The notes under the pieces were generated by a model. That model worked only from the letters and a program-made list of their open reading frames with translations. It made no database searches and was not told the DNA's origin. A stretch of 64,000 bases of DNA, taken from positions 185,746 to 249,745 of the forward strand of contig NZ_FUWS01000011.1 of the NCBI RefSeq assembly GCF_900167435.1, read 5' to 3'. Of the stretch, positions 47,187-56,292 are shown piece by piece (position 1 is the stretch's first letter; each line of letters starts with the position of its first letter). The position numbers and the translations under genes are program-made. This stretch comes from Marinactinospora thermotolerans DSM 45154 (GTDB taxonomy: Bacteria; Actinomycetota; Actinomycetes; Streptosporangiales; Streptosporangiaceae).

Positions 47187-49040
47187 TCACTCCACGGTGA
47201 CGCTCTTGGCGAGGTTGCGCGGCTGGTCCACGTCGTTGCCCTTGGCCAGCGCCAACTCGCAGGCGAAGACCTGGAGCGGCACGGTCGCCACGATCGGCTG
47301 GAGCAGCGTCGGCACGGCCGGGATCTCGATCAGCTCGTCGGCGAAGGGCCGGACCGTCTCGTCCCCCTCCTCGGCGATGACGATCGTCCGGGCACCCCGG
47401 GCACGGATCTCCTGGATGTTGGAGACGATCTTGTCGTGGAGCACGCTGCGGCCCTCGCGGCTGGGCACCACCACGACCACGGGCAGGTTGTCCTCGATCA
47501 GCGCGATCGGGCCGTGCTTGAGCTCTCCGGCCGCGAACGCCTCGGCGTGCATGTAGGCGAGCTCCTTGAGCTTGAGCGCACCCTCCATGGCGACCGGGTG
47601 GCCGACGTGCCGCCCCAGGAACAGCACGGTGCTGGCGTCGGCCAGGGAACGGGCGAGCTGGCGGACGGGCTCGACGGTGTCGAGGACCTTCTCGACCTGC
47701 TCGGGCATGTTCGCGAGCTGCTCGATGATCGCGTTGATCTCGTCGCCGAACTTCAGGTTGCGCACCTGGGCCAGGTAGAGGCCCACGAGGTAGCAGGCGA
47801 CGAGCTGGGTCAGGAACGTCTTCGTCGCGGCGACCCCGACCTCAGGCCCCGCGTGGGTGTAGAGCACCCCGTCGGACTCCCGGGGGATCGTGGAGCCGTT
47901 GACGTTGCAGATCGCCAGGACGCGGGCGCGCTGCTCGCGCGCGTAGCGGACCGCCATGAGCGTGTCCATGCTCTCGCCGGACTGGGAGATGGCGATGACC
48001 AGGGTCTGGCGGTCCAGGATCGGGTCACGGTAGCGGAACTCGCTGGCGACCTCGACCTCGCAGGGGATCCGGCACCAGTGCTCGATCGAGTACTTGGCGA
48101 TCAGCCCGGCGTGGTAGGAGGTGCCGCAGGCGATGATCACGATCTTGCTGATGTCGCGCAGGTCGGCCGGTGACAGGCGCATCTCGTCCAGCGTGAGCGT
48201 GCCGTCGACCCCGACACGACCCAGGAGGGTGTCGGCCACCGCGCGCGGCTGCTCGACGATCTCCTTGAGCATGAAGTACTCGTACCCGCCCTTCTCGGCC
48301 GCCGAGGCGTCCCAGTCGACGTGGTACTCGCGGATCGGCGCGGGCGCGCCGTCGTAGTCGGTGACGGTGATGGAGTCGCGTCGCAGCTCCACGATCTGGT
48401 CCTGGCCGAGCTCGATGGCGTTGCGCGTGTGGGCGATGAAGGCGGCGACGTCGCTGGCGAGGAAGTTCTCGCCGTCACCGCGGCCGACGACCAAGGGGGA
48501 GTTGCGGCGGGCGGCCACGACCAGGTCCGGGTCGTCCACGCAGACCGCGACGAGGGTGAAGGCGCCCTCCAGGCGCTTGCAGACCGAACGCAGGGCCGCG
48601 GCGAGATCGCCGTCGCCGCGCTCCTTCAGTTCCTCGCCCAGCATGTGGGCGACGACCTCGGTGTCGGTCTCGGAGGTGAACTTGCAGCCACGCTCCTCCA
48701 GGGCGAGGCGCAACGGCGCGAAGTTCTCGATGATGCCGTTGTGGATGACCGCCACCCGGTTGTCGTTGTCGACATGGGGATGGGCATTGATGTCGGTCGG
48801 GGCGCCGTGCGTGGCCCAGCGGGTGTGTCCGATACCGATGCCGTCGGCGGAGCGAGGGGTCTGCTCCAGCGCCGCGCGCAGGTTGGCGAGCTTGCCCGCC
48901 CGCTTCTCGGTTTCGAGCCTGCCGTCGGAGAGGACGGCGACACCCGCGGAGTCGTATCCCCGATACTCCAGCCTTGCCAGGCCGTCCACGACGACCTCAA
49001 GCGCCGGTTTCGGCCCGACGTAGCCAACGATTCCACACAT
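47187..49040 (-). CDS. glmS: Glutamine-fructose-6-phosphate aminotransferase (isomerizing)
   Basis: 617 residues. Makes glucosamine-6-P from fructose-6-P and glutamine. Catalytic Cys is the second residue (MCGIVGYVG). The glutaminase domain shows LEYRGYDSAGVAV, HTRWATHG and IHNGIIENF. Two SIS domains follow (CGTSYHAGLIAKYSIEHW, SQSGESMDTLMAVRYA, LGRHVGHPVAMEGALKLKELAYMHAEAF in segments), ending with the conserved NLAKSVTVE. Longer upstream frames are rejected because Cys must follow the initiator Met. A DasR-like palindrome lies about 65-80 bases upstream. No glmS ribozyme core was recognised. Confidence 0.97.
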   Translation of the reverse strand: MCGIVGYVGPKPALEVVVDGLARLEYRGYDSAGVAVLSDGRLETEKRAGKLANLRAALEQTPRSADGIGIGHTRWATHGAPTDINAHPHVDNDNRVAVIHNGIIENFAPLRLALEERGCKFTSETDTEVVAHMLGEELKERGDGDLAAALRSVCKRLEGAFTLVAVCVDDPDLVVAARRNSPLVVGRGDGENFLASDVAAFIAHTRNAIELGQDQIVELRRDSITVTDYDGAPAPIREYHVDWDASAAEKGGYEYFMLKEIVEQPRAVADTLLGRVGVDGTLTLDEMRLSPADLRDISKIVIIACGTSYHAGLIAKYSIEHWCRIPCEVEVASEFRYRDPILDRQTLVIAISQSGESMDTLMAVRYAREQRARVLAICNVNGSTIPRESDGVLYTHAGPEVGVAATKTFLTQLVACYLVGLYLAQVRNLKFGDEINAIIEQLANMPEQVEKVLDTVEPVRQLARSLADASTVLFLGRHVGHPVAMEGALKLKELAYMHAEAFAAGELKHGPIALIEDNLPVVVVVPSREGRSVLHDKIVSNIQEIRARGARTIVIAEEGDETVRPFADELIEIPAVPTLLQPIVATVPLQVFACELALAKGNDVDQPRNLAKSVTVE

Positions 49041-49103
49041 GAGCGTCAGCGTAACCAATGGAGGAGAGTTCTCAGACCTAGGCCATTCGGAATTTTCGCA
49101 GGT

Positions 49104-49119
49104 AGCGGTATAGACCAAT
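49104..49119 (-). promoter_or_regulatory. DasR/GntR-type operator-like palindrome upstream of glmS
   Basis: On the minus strand the 16 bases read ATTGGTCTATACCGCT, very close to the remembered DasR-responsive element consensus A-C/A-TGGTCTAGACCA-C/G-T. It overlaps a perfect palindrome ACCAATTGGT (49114-49123). The position, 64-79 bases before the glmS start, suits an operator. DasR senses glucosamine-6-P, the product of GlmS. The assignment is by motif only. Confidence 0.45.
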
Positions 49120-49182
49120 TGGTAAAGAGAGAGCTCCTCGCGCACGTCACGGCATAGGGAGCCCCCGCGGGGGACATCCCTC

Positions 49183-49206
49183 CGGCCGGGTAAAAAATTC
49201 CGGCCG
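49183..49206 (-). terminator. Weak hairpin after the DoxX-family gene
   Basis: CGGCCGG/CCGGCCG (7 bp) with a 10-base A/T-rich loop, seven bases beyond the stop on the minus strand. The T run is in the loop rather than after the stem, so function is doubtful. Confidence 0.3.
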
Positions 49207-49213
49207 TGTCCGG

Positions 49214-49759
49214 TCAGCGCAACCAGGGTAACCGGCCCACGAGCCGGGTGGCGGCCCAAGGGCGCCCCAACCCCCAGACGTCGCCGGCGTTGGCCGCGGC
49301 CAGCCCGACACCGACCAGGGCGTAGACGACGTGCTCGTCGATGAGCGGGTTGACGCGTGGCGGCAGGGCCGTGAGGTACAGCAGCGCCATCATGACCACC
49401 CCGGCCGCGGCGGCCACGCGCATGCCGATGCCGAGGAGCAGGGCGGCGCCGATCCCGAACAGGCCCGCCATGAACACCAGATCGACGAGACGGTTCTCGG
49501 CCAGGGAACGGAACAGGTGGGACAACGGCCCGCGCGCACCACCGAGGAACTCCAGGGTCGGGCTGTTGCCGGTGAGCCAGGCGTATTTGGGTGGTGTGGG
49601 GAACCCGGCCCCGAACGTCTTGTCGAAGAACGCCCACAGATAGACCAGGCCAAGGCAGATGCGCGTCGCCGCCCACACACGGCCGGCGACCGGAGAGGAG
49701 GCCGCGGGTCCCTCCGGCCGGCGAGGCGCATGTCCACTACGGATGTCGGTGCCGGACAT
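49214..49759 (-). CDS. DoxX-family membrane protein
   Basis: 181 residues with about four membrane helices: RVWAATRICLGLVYLWAFFDKTFG (family-like first helix and loop), VDLVFMAGLFGIGAALLLGIGM, RVAAAAGVVMMALLYLTALPP and HVVYALVGVGLAAANAGDVWGLGR. This matches the DoxX/TQO-like small membrane protein fold. The role is unknown; relatives are linked to redox or detoxification functions. It lies upstream of glmS on the same strand, separated by about 170 bases that include the operator-like site. The N-terminal 25 residues are polar. Confidence 0.7.
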   Translation of the reverse strand: MSGTDIRSGHAPRRPEGPAASSPVAGRVWAATRICLGLVYLWAFFDKTFGAGFPTPPKYAWLTGNSPTLEFLGGARGPLSHLFRSLAENRLVDLVFMAGLFGIGAALLLGIGMRVAAAAGVVMMALLYLTALPPRVNPLIDEHVVYALVGVGLAAANAGDVWGLGRPWAATRLVGRLPWLR

Positions 49760-50019
49760 GGTGACCGATTCCCGTCCTGCGTATCGACCGCTTCGACCTC
49801 TTCAATAAACCATGCCGAGGGCCGGGGAGAGCGGGGACGTGTCATCTCTTTGCGCCGGACAAGAGGTCCTTGGAGTTTCCCCCTCGATCCCGGCGCGTGC
49901 CGCGCCGATCCATTGAACGTCTCCGGGGCGGGCATGGGGTGGAGGGGGAGTGGCCGGGGACGTCCGTGCCGGAGGGCGACTGTCGGGGCACCATCCCCCC
50001 TCATCTAGGGTGGGCAAAC

Positions 50020-50964
50020 GTGTATCAACCGACGAAAAACGGCTTTTCGACGCCGTACGTTGAGCTCGACCGTCAGGCGTGGGCGGCGCTGCGCGCCGCG
50101 ACCCCCCTGTCGCTGACCGAGGCCGAGCTTGAGGAGCTGCGCGGCAGGGCCGACCCGACCTCGCTGGACGACGTGCGCGACATCTACCTGCCGTTGTCCC
50201 GGTTGCTCAATCTCTACGTCAAGGCGACGCGGCAGCGCCACGGGGCGGTGCGGGACTTCCTCGGCGAGGACGACAGGCCGGTGCCCTTCATCGTCGGTGT
50301 CGCCGGCAGCGTCGCGGTCGGCAAGTCCACCACGGCGCGGTTGCTGCGCACCCTCCTCGCCCAGTGGCCCGACCACCCCCACGTCGAGCTGGTCAGCACC
50401 GACAACTTCCTGTACCCCAACGCGGTGCTGACCGAGCGCGGCATCATGAACCGCAAGGGGTTTCCGGAGAGCTACGACCGGCGCGCCCTCGTGCGCTTCG
50501 TCTCCGAGATGAAGGCCGGTGCCCCGAAGCTGGACATCCCGGTCTACTCCCACCTCGCCTACGACATCGTCCCGGGGGCGGTGCAGACCGTCCGGCGCCC
50601 CGACATCCTCATCGTCGAGGGCATCAACGTGCTCCAGCCGCCCTCGGCGGGACGGTTGGCGGTGGCCGACTTCTTCGACTTCTCCATCTACGTCGACGCG
50701 CGGGTCGAGCACATCCGCTCCTGGTACCTGGAGCGTTTCCTGGAGCTTCGCCGTACCGCGTTCTCCGATCCGCGCTCCTACTTCCACTCGATGGCGACGA
50801 GCGTCGACGAGGAGGAGGCGCGCGCGTTCGCGATGAACACCTGGCGGACCATCAACGAGGTCAACCTGGTCGAGAACATCGTGCCGACCCGGGGACGGGC
50901 CACGCTGGTGCTGTACAAGGGGGAGGGGCACCGGGTGCGCCGTGTCCGCTTGCGTAAGACCTGA
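50020..50964 (+). CDS. coaA: Type I pantothenate kinase
   Basis: 314 residues. Phosphorylates pantothenate, the first step of CoA synthesis. P-loop [12 protein letters not shown] (about 93-104), then [49 protein letters not shown] and the C-terminal [16 protein letters not shown] start ([19 protein letters not shown]); the longer upstream frame is not conserved. Type I enzymes are feedback-inhibited by CoA. Transcribed away from the DoxX gene. Confidence 0.95.
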   Translation: MYQPTKNGFSTPYVELDRQAWAALRAATPLSLTEAELEELRGRADPTSLDDVRDIYLPLSRLLNLYVKATRQRHGAVRDFLGEDDRPVPFIVGVAGSVAVGKSTTARLLRTLLAQWPDHPHVELVSTDNFLYPNAVLTERGIMNRKGFPESYDRRALVRFVSEMKAGAPKLDIPVYSHLAYDIVPGAVQTVRRPDILIVEGINVLQPPSAGRLAVADFFDFSIYVDARVEHIRSWYLERFLELRRTAFSDPRSYFHSMATSVDEEEARAFAMNTWRTINEVNLVENIVPTRGRATLVLYKGEGHRVRRVRLRKT

Positions 50965-51096
50965 CCGGTTCCGGACGATTTAAGAAGAAAAATCCTTCTG
51001 CGCGAGGGAACGCCGTCATGCACAGACCCGTCCCATCCCTGATGCGCGGAGAACTCTCCCTCCCGTAGCAGACCCCGGAGGAGGCCGGATACCCCC

Positions 51097-51471
51097 ATGG
51101 CGCACCACCCCCCGAGCCCCAGACCACGCAAGAGCTCGCCGGCCGTCCTGATCGGCGCGGTCGGTGCGCTCTCCCTGACCATCGCCGGATGTTCCAGCAA
51201 CGACACCGTCACCGCCTACTGCGTCGACCGTGACAGCCGGAACTCCGACGGGTCCTACCGCACCGTCGATGAGGACCGCTGCGACGACAACGGGGCCACC
51301 GCCGGCGGCGGTGGTGGCGGATACCACTACTACTACGGCGGTTCACGCTCAGGGCAGCGGGTCAGCGGCGGCACCGTCACGCGCCCCAGCGGCGTCACGA
51401 TCGTCACCGAGCGCGGCACCACCATCTCCCGCGGCGGCGCCGGCGGCCGCGGCGGCAGCGGTGGAGGCTGA
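51097..51471 (+). CDS. Small putative lipoprotein (YgiB-like partner)
   Basis: 124 residues. A basic start and hydrophobic segment end in the lipobox LTIAGC (cysteine about residue 32), so the mature protein should be anchored outside the membrane. The rest has two cysteines (YCVD, RCDD) and a Gly/Tyr-rich low-complexity tail (GGGGGGYHYYYGG, ISRGGAGGRGGSGGG). It ends six bases before the ATP-grasp gene, which mirrors the ygiB-ygiC/yjfM-yjfC pairs of enterobacteria; sequence homology to YgiB (DUF1190) is only suggestive. GGAGGAGG precedes the ATG. Confidence 0.6.
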   Translation: MAHHPPSPRPRKSSPAVLIGAVGALSLTIAGCSSNDTVTAYCVDRDSRNSDGSYRTVDEDRCDDNGATAGGGGGGYHYYYGGSRSGQRVSGGTVTRPSGVTIVTERGTTISRGGAGGRGGSGGG

Positions 51472-51477
51472 ACGGCC

Positions 51478-52644
51478 GTGATCCGACGCAGCGGAGGGGC
51501 GGTCCGCCCCGATTGGGAGCGGATCGTCGAGTCACAGGGCCTGGGATTCCACCGGGCCGTCCACCCCGGACACCTGTCCCGGCCCTACTGGGACGAGTCG
51601 GTGCACTACGAGTTCGAGATGGAGGAGGTCCTGCGCCTGGAGGCGGTGGTGGAGGAACTGCACCGCATGTGCCTGGAGGCGGTCGACCACGTCGTCGCCG
51701 AGGACCGGTTCGCCGAACTGGGCATCCCCGACTGGGTCGCCCCGTCCATCCGGGCCTCGTGGCAGCGCCGCGACCCCCACCTCTACGGCCGCTTCGACCT
51801 GGTCTACGACGGCTCCGCCCCGCCGAAGATGCTGGAGTACAACGCCGACACCCCCACCTGCCTGGTGGAGTCGGCGATCATCCAGTGGCACTGGATGCGC
51901 GACCGGTTCCCCGACGGGGACCAGTGGAACTCGCTGCACGAGCGGCTCGTCGACCGGTGGGCCGAGCTCGGCCCCCGGCTCCCCTCCGGAACCCTCCACT
52001 TCGCCTGGACGAACGAGGACGAGACCGGTGAGGAGGCCCTGACCACCGCCTACCTCCAGGAGACCGCGGAGCAGGCCGGCCTTCCCACCGTCGAGATCGC
52101 GTTGGAGGACATCGGCTGGGACTACGCCGCGCGCGAGTTCGTCGACCTGGAGGAACGCGCGATCACCGCCGTCTTCAAGCTCTATCCGTGGGAGTGGCTG
52201 GTCAAGGACAGGTTCGGCCCCCTCATCCTCCAGCACCTCCAGACGCTGCCCTGGATCGAGCCGGTCTGGAAGATGGTGCTGTCCAACAAGGCGATCCTGG
52301 CCATCCTGTGGGAGATGTACCCGGACCACCCCAACCTGCTGCCCGCCTACCTCGGCGACCCGGGGCCGTTGGAGTCCTACGTCGCCAAACCCCTGCTCGG
52401 CCGCGAGGGGGCGAGCATGCGGATCGTGACGCCGCACGGCGAGCTGGTGCGGACGCCCGGCGACTACGGCGCCGAGGGCTACGTCTTCCAGGACTTCCAC
52501 CCGCTGCCGGAGCACGACGGGCAGCACCCGACGCTGGGGACCTGGGTGGTCGGCGACGAGGCCGCGGGCCTGGGGATCCGCGAGACGACCGGTCTCATCA
52601 CGGACGACACCTCGTCGTTCGTGCCCCACGTGATCCGGGTCTAG
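51478..52644 (+). CDS. Glutathionylspermidine synthase-like ATP-grasp protein (YgiC/YjfC type)
   Basis: 388 residues. Family marks: YWDESVHYEFE, FDLVYDGSAPPKMLEYNADTPTCLVESA, FAWTNEDETGEE, and the ATP-grasp segment SYVAKPLLGREGASM with QDFHPLPEHDG. These match the C-terminal synthetase half of glutathionylspermidine synthase and its stand-alone homologues YgiC and YjfC. It lacks the amidase domain. The substrate is unknown; the fold ligates an amine to a carboxylate. GTG start, translated with the lipoprotein gene. A strong terminator follows. Confidence 0.85.
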   Translation: MIRRSGGAVRPDWERIVESQGLGFHRAVHPGHLSRPYWDESVHYEFEMEEVLRLEAVVEELHRMCLEAVDHVVAEDRFAELGIPDWVAPSIRASWQRRDPHLYGRFDLVYDGSAPPKMLEYNADTPTCLVESAIIQWHWMRDRFPDGDQWNSLHERLVDRWAELGPRLPSGTLHFAWTNEDETGEEALTTAYLQETAEQAGLPTVEIALEDIGWDYAAREFVDLEERAITAVFKLYPWEWLVKDRFGPLILQHLQTLPWIEPVWKMVLSNKAILAILWEMYPDHPNLLPAYLGDPGPLESYVAKPLLGREGASMRIVTPHGELVRTPGDYGAEGYVFQDFHPLPEHDGQHPTLGTWVVGDEAAGLGIRETTGLITDDTSSFVPHVIRV

Positions 52645-52653
52645 GCCGGCGGC

Positions 52654-52680
52654 GCCCCGGGACGTTCCCCGTCCCGGGGC
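52654..52680. terminator. Terminator between the ATP-grasp gene and the DUF4913 gene
   Basis: An 11-bp stem GCCCCGGGACG/CGTCCCGGGGC with a 5-base loop between converging genes. Confidence 0.7.
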
Positions 52681-52688
52681 ACCAGGGG

Positions 52689-53222
52689 TCAGATCGAGCC
52701 GGTGGGCCGTCTCTCCACGTGTCCGGCCTGCCGACGTTCCACGTGCCCGGCGGCGGACAGGCACGCGGCGAACGGGCCGTCGGGCGAACGCAGCCGGTCC
52801 AGGGTCGGGTCGAGATGGTCGCGGTGCCACAACCCCGGCCCCGACGGGCCCGCCGTCGAGGTGTCGGACAGCTCGATGTAGGCCAGCCGCAGGGCGTGCA
52901 ACCGTCCCACCGCCTCGTGGTGCTCCCACCACACCGGACACCAGGCGCCGGTGGAGCCCAGGTAGACCGGGACGAGGAAGTCGTCCACCCAGCCCACCAG
53001 GGAGGCGAGCTCCCCCCGGTAGGCGTCCCGGGACATGTTGAAGATGAACGGTGTGGCGGAGCGGGGTTCCTCGGGCCGTTGGGCGTTGGTGGCGGCGAGC
53101 TCGGAGAGCTGTGTCTGCAGCCTGATGACGTCCGCGCCCAGTTTGTGGATGGCGTTTTGGAGAAGTGCGACTCGGTCGGTGAGGCCGGCGTCGGCCGCGA
53201 CGCGGTCGTCGGTATAGGTCAT
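52689..53222 (-). CDS. DUF4913 domain-containing protein
   Basis: 177 residues. A short predicted helix or coiled coil at the N-terminus (VALLQNAIHKLGADVIRLQTQLSEL) precedes a domain with FLVPVYLGSTGAWCPVWWEHHEAVGRLHALRLAYIEL (segments), the WCp-W-eH pattern of DUF4913. The tail repeats AGHVERRQ/AGHVERRP. Function unknown; the family is frequent on actinomycete plasmids and integrative elements. The 250-base region upstream is unusually A+T-rich just before the gene (53250-53285). Confidence 0.65.
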   Translation of the reverse strand: MTYTDDRVAADAGLTDRVALLQNAIHKLGADVIRLQTQLSELAATNAQRPEEPRSATPFIFNMSRDAYRGELASLVGWVDDFLVPVYLGSTGAWCPVWWEHHEAVGRLHALRLAYIELSDTSTAGPSGPGLWHRDHLDPTLDRLRSPDGPFAACLSAAGHVERRQAGHVERRPTGSI

Positions 53223-53473
53223 GGGGACAGTCCCGTGCTGCTATTCGATGCCGGAAAACGAATTTTGGCTGGAACAAAGTAAATCAGTGGCGGGGTGGCG
53301 CCGGTACGGGCCCGGGGGGAGGACCGATTCCTCAGACCGTACGCGACATCGCCCGGCACCGTGGAACCGGTTTCCCGGCCGGGCGGGGCCGGGCCGCGCG
53401 AGGTCCCCGCCCTGGACGGGAATATCGTGGGCGGACCGGGGCACGGGACCGCCGGGACGACGAGGGAGGCCGG

Positions 53474-54955
53474 GTGCGCGAGGCACACACCGTGGACACC
53501 GTTCGCAGGGCCGAGGGCGCGCTCATGGCACGGCTGCCCGAAGGGGCACTGATGCGAAGGGCGGCCGCCGGCCTGGCCGCCGTCGCCGCGCGGATGCTGC
53601 CGCGGGTGTACGGCGCCCGCGTCGCGCTGCTCGTCGGAGGCGGCGACAACGGAGGCGACGCGCTGTACGCCGGCGCGACGCTGGCCCGTCGGGGCGCCGC
53701 CGTCCGGGCCGTGCCGGCCGGCCCTCGCGTGCACGAGGCAGGGCTCGCCGCGCTACGCGCGGCCGGGGGACGCCTGGTGGGGGCGGAGGAGGCCGAGGGC
53801 GAGATCTCGGCGGCCGACCTCGTCATCGACGGGCTCGTGGGCATCGGGGGACGGGGCGGGCTGCGTGCCTCCCACGCGGTCCTCGCCGGATACGCCACCC
53901 GTTCGGGAGCGCCGGTCCTGGCCGTCGACCTTCCCAGCGGGGTGGACGCCGATACCGGGGCGGTGGAGGGGGAGGCCGTCCACGCCGACGTCACGGTCAC
54001 CTTCGGCACCCACAAACCGGGACTGTTCGTCGACCCGGGCGCCGGACACGCGGGGGTCGTCGAGTTCGTGGACATCGGACTGGGACCCGAGCTTCCCGCA
54101 CCCCGGCTGTGCGCGCCCCGCGCGGACGACATCGCGGCGCTGCTGCCCCGGCCGGGGGTCGAATCCGACAAGTACCGCCGCGGAGTGCTCGCCGTGGCGG
54201 CGGGCAGCGGCCGCTATCGGGGGGCGGCCGTGCTCGCGGTCGGCGGGGCGCTGCGCGCGGGCGTCGGGATGGTCCGCTACATCGGCCAGGAGAGCGTCGC
54301 CGCCGAGGTGATCCGGCACTGGCCGGAGGCGGTGGCCTCGGTCCTCGAACCGACCGACCCCGCGGGACGGCTTCCCACACACGTCGGCGCCTGGGTCATC
54401 GGACCCGGGCGGGGCCTGCACCCCGCCGCCGAGGTGGAGCTGGAGACGGTACTGGCCGGCGATCGCCCCGTCCTGGTCGACGCCGACGCGATCACCCTGC
54501 TGGGACGGCGCCCCCACCTCGTACGCGACCGCACCGCGCCCACGCTGCTCACGCCGCACGCCGGCGAGCTCGCCCGGCTCCTGCCCGGCACCGAACGCGA
54601 CGACATCGAGGCCCGAAGGCTGGAGCACGCCACCCGCGCCGCGGAGGAGTACGGCTGCACGGTGCTCCTGAAGGGCTCCACGACCGTCATCGCCGAGCCC
54701 GGCGCCCCCGCGGTGGCCAACCCCACGGGGACCCCGCTCCTGGCGACCGCGGGCAGCGGGGACGTGCTGTCGGGCCTGTCCGGCGCCCTGCTGGCCGGAG
54801 GGCTGACGCCGGGAGCGGCGGCCATGTGCGGGGCCTTCCTGCACGGGCTGGCGGGCAGGCTGGCCCACGACGGAGCCCCGGTGTCGGCGTCGGACCTCAT
54901 CGGGGCGATCCCCGCGGCGGTGCGCCTCGTCGAGGAGGCGGGCGGCCGCCGTTAG
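53474..54955 (+). CDS. nnr: Bifunctional NAD(P)HX epimerase/dehydratase
   Basis: 493 residues. N-terminal epimerase domain (about 1-210): VALLVGGGDNGGDALYAGATLARRGA, VLAVDLPSGVDADTGAV and THKPGLF. C-terminal ADP-dependent dehydratase domain: SDKYRRGVLAVAAGSGRYRGAAVL, GPGRGLHPAAE, LVDADAITLL, LLTPHAGELARLLP, GCTVLLKGSTTVIA and ATAGSGDVLSGLSGALLAGG. Repairs hydrated NADH and NADPH. GTG start. In relatives it lies next to alr and the tsa genes; here a NUDIX and a PrsW-like gene are inserted. Confidence 0.95.
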   Translation: MREAHTVDTVRRAEGALMARLPEGALMRRAAAGLAAVAARMLPRVYGARVALLVGGGDNGGDALYAGATLARRGAAVRAVPAGPRVHEAGLAALRAAGGRLVGAEEAEGEISAADLVIDGLVGIGGRGGLRASHAVLAGYATRSGAPVLAVDLPSGVDADTGAVEGEAVHADVTVTFGTHKPGLFVDPGAGHAGVVEFVDIGLGPELPAPRLCAPRADDIAALLPRPGVESDKYRRGVLAVAAGSGRYRGAAVLAVGGALRAGVGMVRYIGQESVAAEVIRHWPEAVASVLEPTDPAGRLPTHVGAWVIGPGRGLHPAAEVELETVLAGDRPVLVDADAITLLGRRPHLVRDRTAPTLLTPHAGELARLLPGTERDDIEARRLEHATRAAEEYGCTVLLKGSTTVIAEPGAPAVANPTGTPLLATAGSGDVLSGLSGALLAGGLTPGAAAMCGAFLHGLAGRLAHDGAPVSASDLIGAIPAAVRLVEEAGGRR

Positions 54956-55021
54956 CGGGACGGCCCGGCGGCCGCGGACCCGACCGGGCAACACGGCGGC
55001 CAAAGGAGCGACCGCGCGGCC

Positions 55022-55513
55022 TCAGCCGTCAAGGGCCCGCGCGCTGCGCAGCCCACGGGCGACGAGGTCCGCGACGAAGGTGTGCCCCGGGTCGGAGGGG
55101 TCGACGAGCATGCCGATCTGCGTCTCCTCCACCCAGGCGAACTCGGTGTGCTTCCCCGGTTCCAGCGCCGGAGCGGTCAGGTCCCCGGCGACGCGCACCA
55201 GGTAGTCCACCTCGTGACGCTCCACCCCGTCGTCGGGCGTCCACACCAGGGCCCCCAGGTCCGCGACGACCTCGGTGAGCCGCCAACCGGTCTCCTCGGC
55301 GATCTCCCGCGCGAGGGCCTCCACGACCGATTCGCCGTCCTCCACGTGACCGCCGACGATGTCCCAGCAGCCGGGGAAGAGCCGGCGCTCAGGGGAGCGG
55401 CGTTGCGCGAACGCGCGTCCGCGATCATCGATGATCACCGCGCCCACGACCCAGCGCCGGTCCCCGCTGACCTCGGGGACCTCGACCCCCTCCGCGATCC
55501 GGACGTCCACCAC
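55022..55513 (-). CDS. NUDIX hydrolase
   Basis: 163 residues with a complete Nudix box GGHVEDGESVVEALAREIAEETGW (G-x5-E-x7-REUxEExGU), which binds Mg2+ and cleaves nucleoside-diphosphate-linked substrates. VVGAVIIDDRGRAFAQRRSP and the LFPGCWDIVGG run before the box are typical of MutT-like or general housecleaning enzymes. Substrate not predictable. GTG start after GGGGAGGC. Confidence 0.85.
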   Translation of the reverse strand: MVDVRIAEGVEVPEVSGDRRWVVGAVIIDDRGRAFAQRRSPERRLFPGCWDIVGGHVEDGESVVEALAREIAEETGWRLTEVVADLGALVWTPDDGVERHEVDYLVRVAGDLTAPALEPGKHTEFAWVEETQIGMLVDPSDPGHTFVADLVARGLRSARALDG

Positions 55514-56292
55514 CGCGCCTCCCCTCGCTCTCGTGCGCGCCCGACCCTACACGCGCGCCGGGCGGCCCCGTTCCTCCGGTGCTCTCGCGGCCCGTCGCGG
55601 CCACCGTCGCCGCACTCGCCGACAGACCTTCGTGGGCCACGCCGCCCGGACACGGGGCACGCCCCGCCCCGGAGCGTCCGCCGTAGCGGTCGGGCCCGGC
55701 CCGAGGCGGCGTTCGCTCCCGGCGCCGGCCTCGCGCCTACTCGGGAGGGCGGGCGCAGCTCGCCGGCCTCGTGCGCTCCCCGCCCCGATCGATCCCCGGT
55801 GAGGGACGCGGCCGTGGACCCCGCTGACATCCTGTTCGGGGAGCCCCCGAGATGGCGCCCGACCTGGTTCACGGAACCCGCGCCGACGTGCCCGGCGCGC
55901 GGGAACCGGCTCCGCCCCGAGAAACGCCCGGCAGGCCGTACCGGGGGATCCGACGCCCCAGGAGGTGCCGACACGCGTCCGGGGAGAGCCGAGGGGCCCG
56001 GCCCCGCCGGCCAGGGGCCCGATGCACAGACGGGCCAAGACGGTCATCCCCACCGGATGAATCGCGTGGGGAAAGGCCGAAAACACGGGAAACGCCATTC
56101 TCACGGATCACGATGGTGTATCGGTGCAGCGAATTGTCCATGACCGATCACGGGCATAGGTAAGAGGATAAGGACCAGGACTCCATTTCCGTGCAATCGG
56201 CGCGGTAGCGTAGTCACTTCCCTGGGAGCGGCCGGCCACGCCGTGAACGGGGCCGGGGGCAACCGTTATCGGGCACGAGAAAAACGAGGGTC
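55514..56292. other. Gene-free stretch upstream of the PrsW-like gene
   Basis: About 780 bases; the first 500 are very GC-rich with only chance frames. The last 230 (from about 56060) are clearly richer in A+T and probably hold the promoter. TTGTCC (56134-56139) with TAGGTA 17 bases on is the best but weak candidate. Confidence 0.45.

Noticed and set aside
49041..49213. glmS ribozyme
   Set aside because: The conserved ribozyme core was not recognised, the interval is short, and such ribozymes are characteristic of Firmicutes.
47187..49676. An 829-residue glmS with an N-terminal extension
   Set aside because: GlmS requires Cys immediately after the initiator Met; the extension runs through the operator region and into the DoxX gene.
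53221..55278. A 685-codon plus-strand frame overlapping nnr and the NUDIX gene
   Set aside because: Arginine/glycine-rich composition of a shifted frame; nnr explains the DNA.
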